Source of the DNA: Pseudomonadota bacterium
GTDB lineage: Bacteria; Pseudomonadota; Gammaproteobacteria; Steroidobacterales; Woeseiaceae
NCBI GenBank assembly: GCA_022565135.1
Contig: JADFKA010000093.1
Coordinates: forward strand, 1-6,977
DNA length: 6,977 nucleotides
Direction: 5' to 3'
The notes beneath the pieces were generated by a model that ran no database searches, was not told the DNA's origin, and was given only the letters and a program-made list of their open reading frames with translations. Position numbers and translations under genes: made by a program. Numbering within the stretch: the stretch's first letter is position 1; each line of letters starts with the position of its first letter. Of the stretch, positions 5,479 through 6,977 are shown in pieces.

Positions 5479-6231
5479 TCATTGAGCGTCGAGGCTCTCA
5501 CCGGTCACGCCCTGGCTATCTGGCCCGAGCAGGTAGAGGTAGGTCGCCAGTACGTCCTCAGGGCGTTGCAACAGATCGCGATCCTCTGCCGGGTAGGCGG
5601 CGAGCCGCATTTTGGTCCGCGTAGCACCCGGATTGACGCAATTCACGCGTATCTTGCCATGCCGGTGCTCATCAGCAAGGACCTGTGACAGGCCCTCTGT
5701 CGCGAACTTCGATACCGCATAGGCACCCCAGAACGCGCGGCCAGTTCGCCCGACACCGCTGCTGGTAAATATTATCGAGGCGTCCTGCGCCTGGCTGAGC
5801 ATTGGCAGGCAGACCTGCGTGAGTGCGAAAGCAGCGGTCACGTTTACGTGCATGACACGCTGCCACTGTTCCACATCGTATTGTTCGATTGAGAATCGGT
5901 CGCCGAGGATGCCGGCATTGTGGACGAGTCCATCCAGACGGCCGAATTCTTCGGCAAGATTATCGGCCAGCGATTGATACGCAGCGCTATCCGCGCTGGC
6001 GAGATCAACAATCGTGATAGAAGGGCGCGGCGCCGAGTCAAGCGCCTCGATTGCGTCATAAACGCTCTCAAGTTTCTCGATGTTGCGCCCGTGCAGAATG
6101 ACTTGCGCACCGACAACCGCTACCTGCAGCGCCAACGCACGCCCGATACCGTCGCTTGCCCCCGTTATCAGAATAATGCGGTCGCGCAGCAAATCCGGCG
6201 GATACGTATAGCTCCGGTGATCCGTAACCAA
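5479..6231 (-). CDS. yciK: Short-chain dehydrogenase/reductase, YciK-like
   Basis: This is an NAD(P)-dependent oxidoreductase of the classical SDR superfamily; the substrate of YciK is not known. The 250-residue product shows the Rossmann cofactor motif TGASDGIG (23-30), HGRN (47-50), a VDL acidic turn (75-77), HNAG (104-107) and N130 of the catalytic tetrad. S158, Y171 and K175 (YAVSK) follow, and the NPGATRTKM segment (200-208) after the active site. RDRIILITGASDGIGR, HNAGILGD, FTSSGVGRTGRA, SKFATEG and the ending SLDAQ closely track E. coli YciK. The start chosen is TTG at 6231: AAGGA (6243-6239) sits 7 nt upstream and the resulting N-terminus fits YciK. Earlier in-frame starts (GTG 6246 or 6285) lack such a site, and 6285 would overlap rmuC. 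It follows rmuC by 22 nt in the same direction. Confidence 0.9.
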   Translation of the reverse strand: MVTDHRSYTYPPDLLRDRIILITGASDGIGRALALQVAVVGAQVILHGRNIEKLESVYDAIEALDSAPRPSITIVDLASADSAAYQSLADNLAEEFGRLDGLVHNAGILGDRFSIEQYDVEQWQRVMHVNVTAAFALTQVCLPMLSQAQDASIIFTSSGVGRTGRAFWGAYAVSKFATEGLSQVLADEHRHGKIRVNCVNPGATRTKMRLAAYPAEDRDLLQRPEDVLATYLYLLGPDSQGVTGESLDAQ

Positions 6232-6253
6232 ATCGTTGTCCTTCACCTTGGAG

Positions 6254-6977
6254 TTACTGCAGAGTCTTATCGCCAGTTTCGCCACTTGCGGTCAAATCGT
6301 TGCCGTCGTCATCGTCTGTCGTGATTTCAATCATCGTTCGCGGCACTGGATCAAGCGTCTCGAGTTTCTCGATCTCACTCTTCGTATGAACGCCAAGCTC
6401 GATAAACTTTCTTGCGCCAGGCAGAACCTTGCGTTCAAGTGAACCGACTGCACGATTGTAGTTTTCAACACTGCTCGCGAGCTGGCGACCAACCCGATTC
6501 ATGTGCGATACGAACGTTGACAAGCGACTGTATAAATCTTCGGCCAACTTGCGAATTTCCTGGGCATTGCCAGCGAGGGAAAGCTGTCTCCAGCCGTACG
6601 CAACCGCCTTGAGCAGTGCAACGAAACTCGATGGCGTTGCCAGAATGATTTGGTGTGACAAGGCATATTCAATCAAATCCGGGTCTTCGCTTAGCGCTGC
6701 ACTCAGGAATTGATCACCGGGAATGAACAGGATGACGAAATCGGGACTTGCGGTGAATTGTGCCCAGTACGCTTTGCTTGAGAGAGTTCGTATATGCTCA
6801 CGGAGATTTCGCGCATGGCGTTTTAGTCCGCGACTGCGTTGCGCATCATCCTTCGCCTCAACAGCTTCGAGATAGGCATCCAGCGGCGTCTTGACGTCGA
6901 CCACGAGCTCGCGATGATCAGGCATGCGTACGATCATGTCGGGTCGAATTATCTGGTCCTCGCCAACACTGTGAACC
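6254..6977 (-). CDS. rmuC: RmuC family DNA recombination protein (C-terminal part, 5' end outside window)
   Basis: RmuC is a predicted PD-(D/E)XK-type nuclease-like protein that in E. coli limits recombination at inverted repeats. The frame stays open from the window edge (VHSVGEDQIIRPD before the first internal Met at 6937), so the N-terminal part, normally a membrane anchor and coiled coil, lies to the right. Visible marks are RPDMIVRMPDHRELVVD, VKTPLDAYLEAVEA around the presumed active site (VVDVKTPL), YWAQFTASPDFVILFIPGDQ, and TPSSFVALLKAVAYGW. The end is RKLAEDLYSRLSTFVSHMNRVGR and the VGSLERKVLPGARKFIELG stretch, typical of the RmuC C-terminus. An Asp/Glu-rich extension finishes the protein. 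It is upstream of yciK, probably in one transcript. Confidence 0.92.
   Translation of the reverse strand, partial: VHSVGEDQIIRPDMIVRMPDHRELVVDVKTPLDAYLEAVEAKDDAQRSRGLKRHARNLREHIRTLSSKAYWAQFTASPDFVILFIPGDQFLSAALSEDPDLIEYALSHQIILATPSSFVALLKAVAYGWRQLSLAGNAQEIRKLAEDLYSRLSTFVSHMNRVGRQLASSVENYNRAVGSLERKVLPGARKFIELGVHTKSEIEKLETLDPVPRTMIEITTDDDDGNDLTASGETGDKTLQ

Noticed and set aside
5920..6324. Plus-strand open frame of 134 codons opposite yciK and rmuC
   Set aside because: Arg-rich antisense frame spanning two genes with clear family motifs; no motif of its own.
1..6977. CRISPR array, tRNA, phage or toxin-antitoxin genes
   Set aside because: No regularly spaced repeats, cloverleaf sequence or matching small protein pairs were seen; all sizeable frames are housekeeping genes or their shadows.

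Overview
The window looks like chromosomal core sequence from a gammaproteobacterium, probably an environmental lineage. Two things point this way. The YciB, YciI, YciO, RluB and YciK proteins read like their gammaproteobacterial versions. ScpA and ScpB are also present; Enterobacterales and Vibrionales use MukBEF instead, so a lineage outside those groups fits best. There is no clear sign of phage, integrative element, CRISPR array, tRNA or rRNA. Nearly all of it is coding, and every gene is a recognisable housekeeping family.

Layout. Positions 1-202 hold no complete gene. They carry an exact CRP-type palindrome (109-124) and a probable intrinsic terminator for the leftward operon (141-165). 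Positions 203-2179 are a tight leftward operon transcribed yciB, yciI, bolA, periplasmic parvulin isomerase: yciB and yciI are 2 nt apart, and yciI and bolA share an ATGA overlap. Positions 2180-2309 are a divergent control region with a perfect 11-bp inverted repeat whose arms point outward toward each flanking gene. Positions 2310-5452 are a rightward run of yciO, scpA, scpB and rluB. Positions 5479-6977 are a leftward pair, rmuC (cut by the window edge) followed by yciK, converging on rluB across a 26-bp AT-rich junction.

How the genes fit together. ScpA and ScpB are the kleisin and winged-helix subunits of the SMC condensin; the SMC ATPase is not in the window. RluB modifies 23S rRNA. YciO is a paralogue of the TsaC/Sua5 enzymes of tRNA t6A synthesis. 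The leftward operon combines an inner-membrane protein (YciB), a small YciI protein, a BolA-type iron-sulfur/glutaredoxin partner and an exported folding catalyst. Several of these genes lie close together on the E. coli map, so the window looks like a compact version of an old neighbourhood with scpAB built in.

I found no new multigene system. The observations most worth checking are the apparent in-frame loss of about 19 residues from the C-terminal part of YciO, the exact CRP-like site at the left edge, the inverted-repeat divergent promoter region, and a possible leaderless GTG start for yciO.
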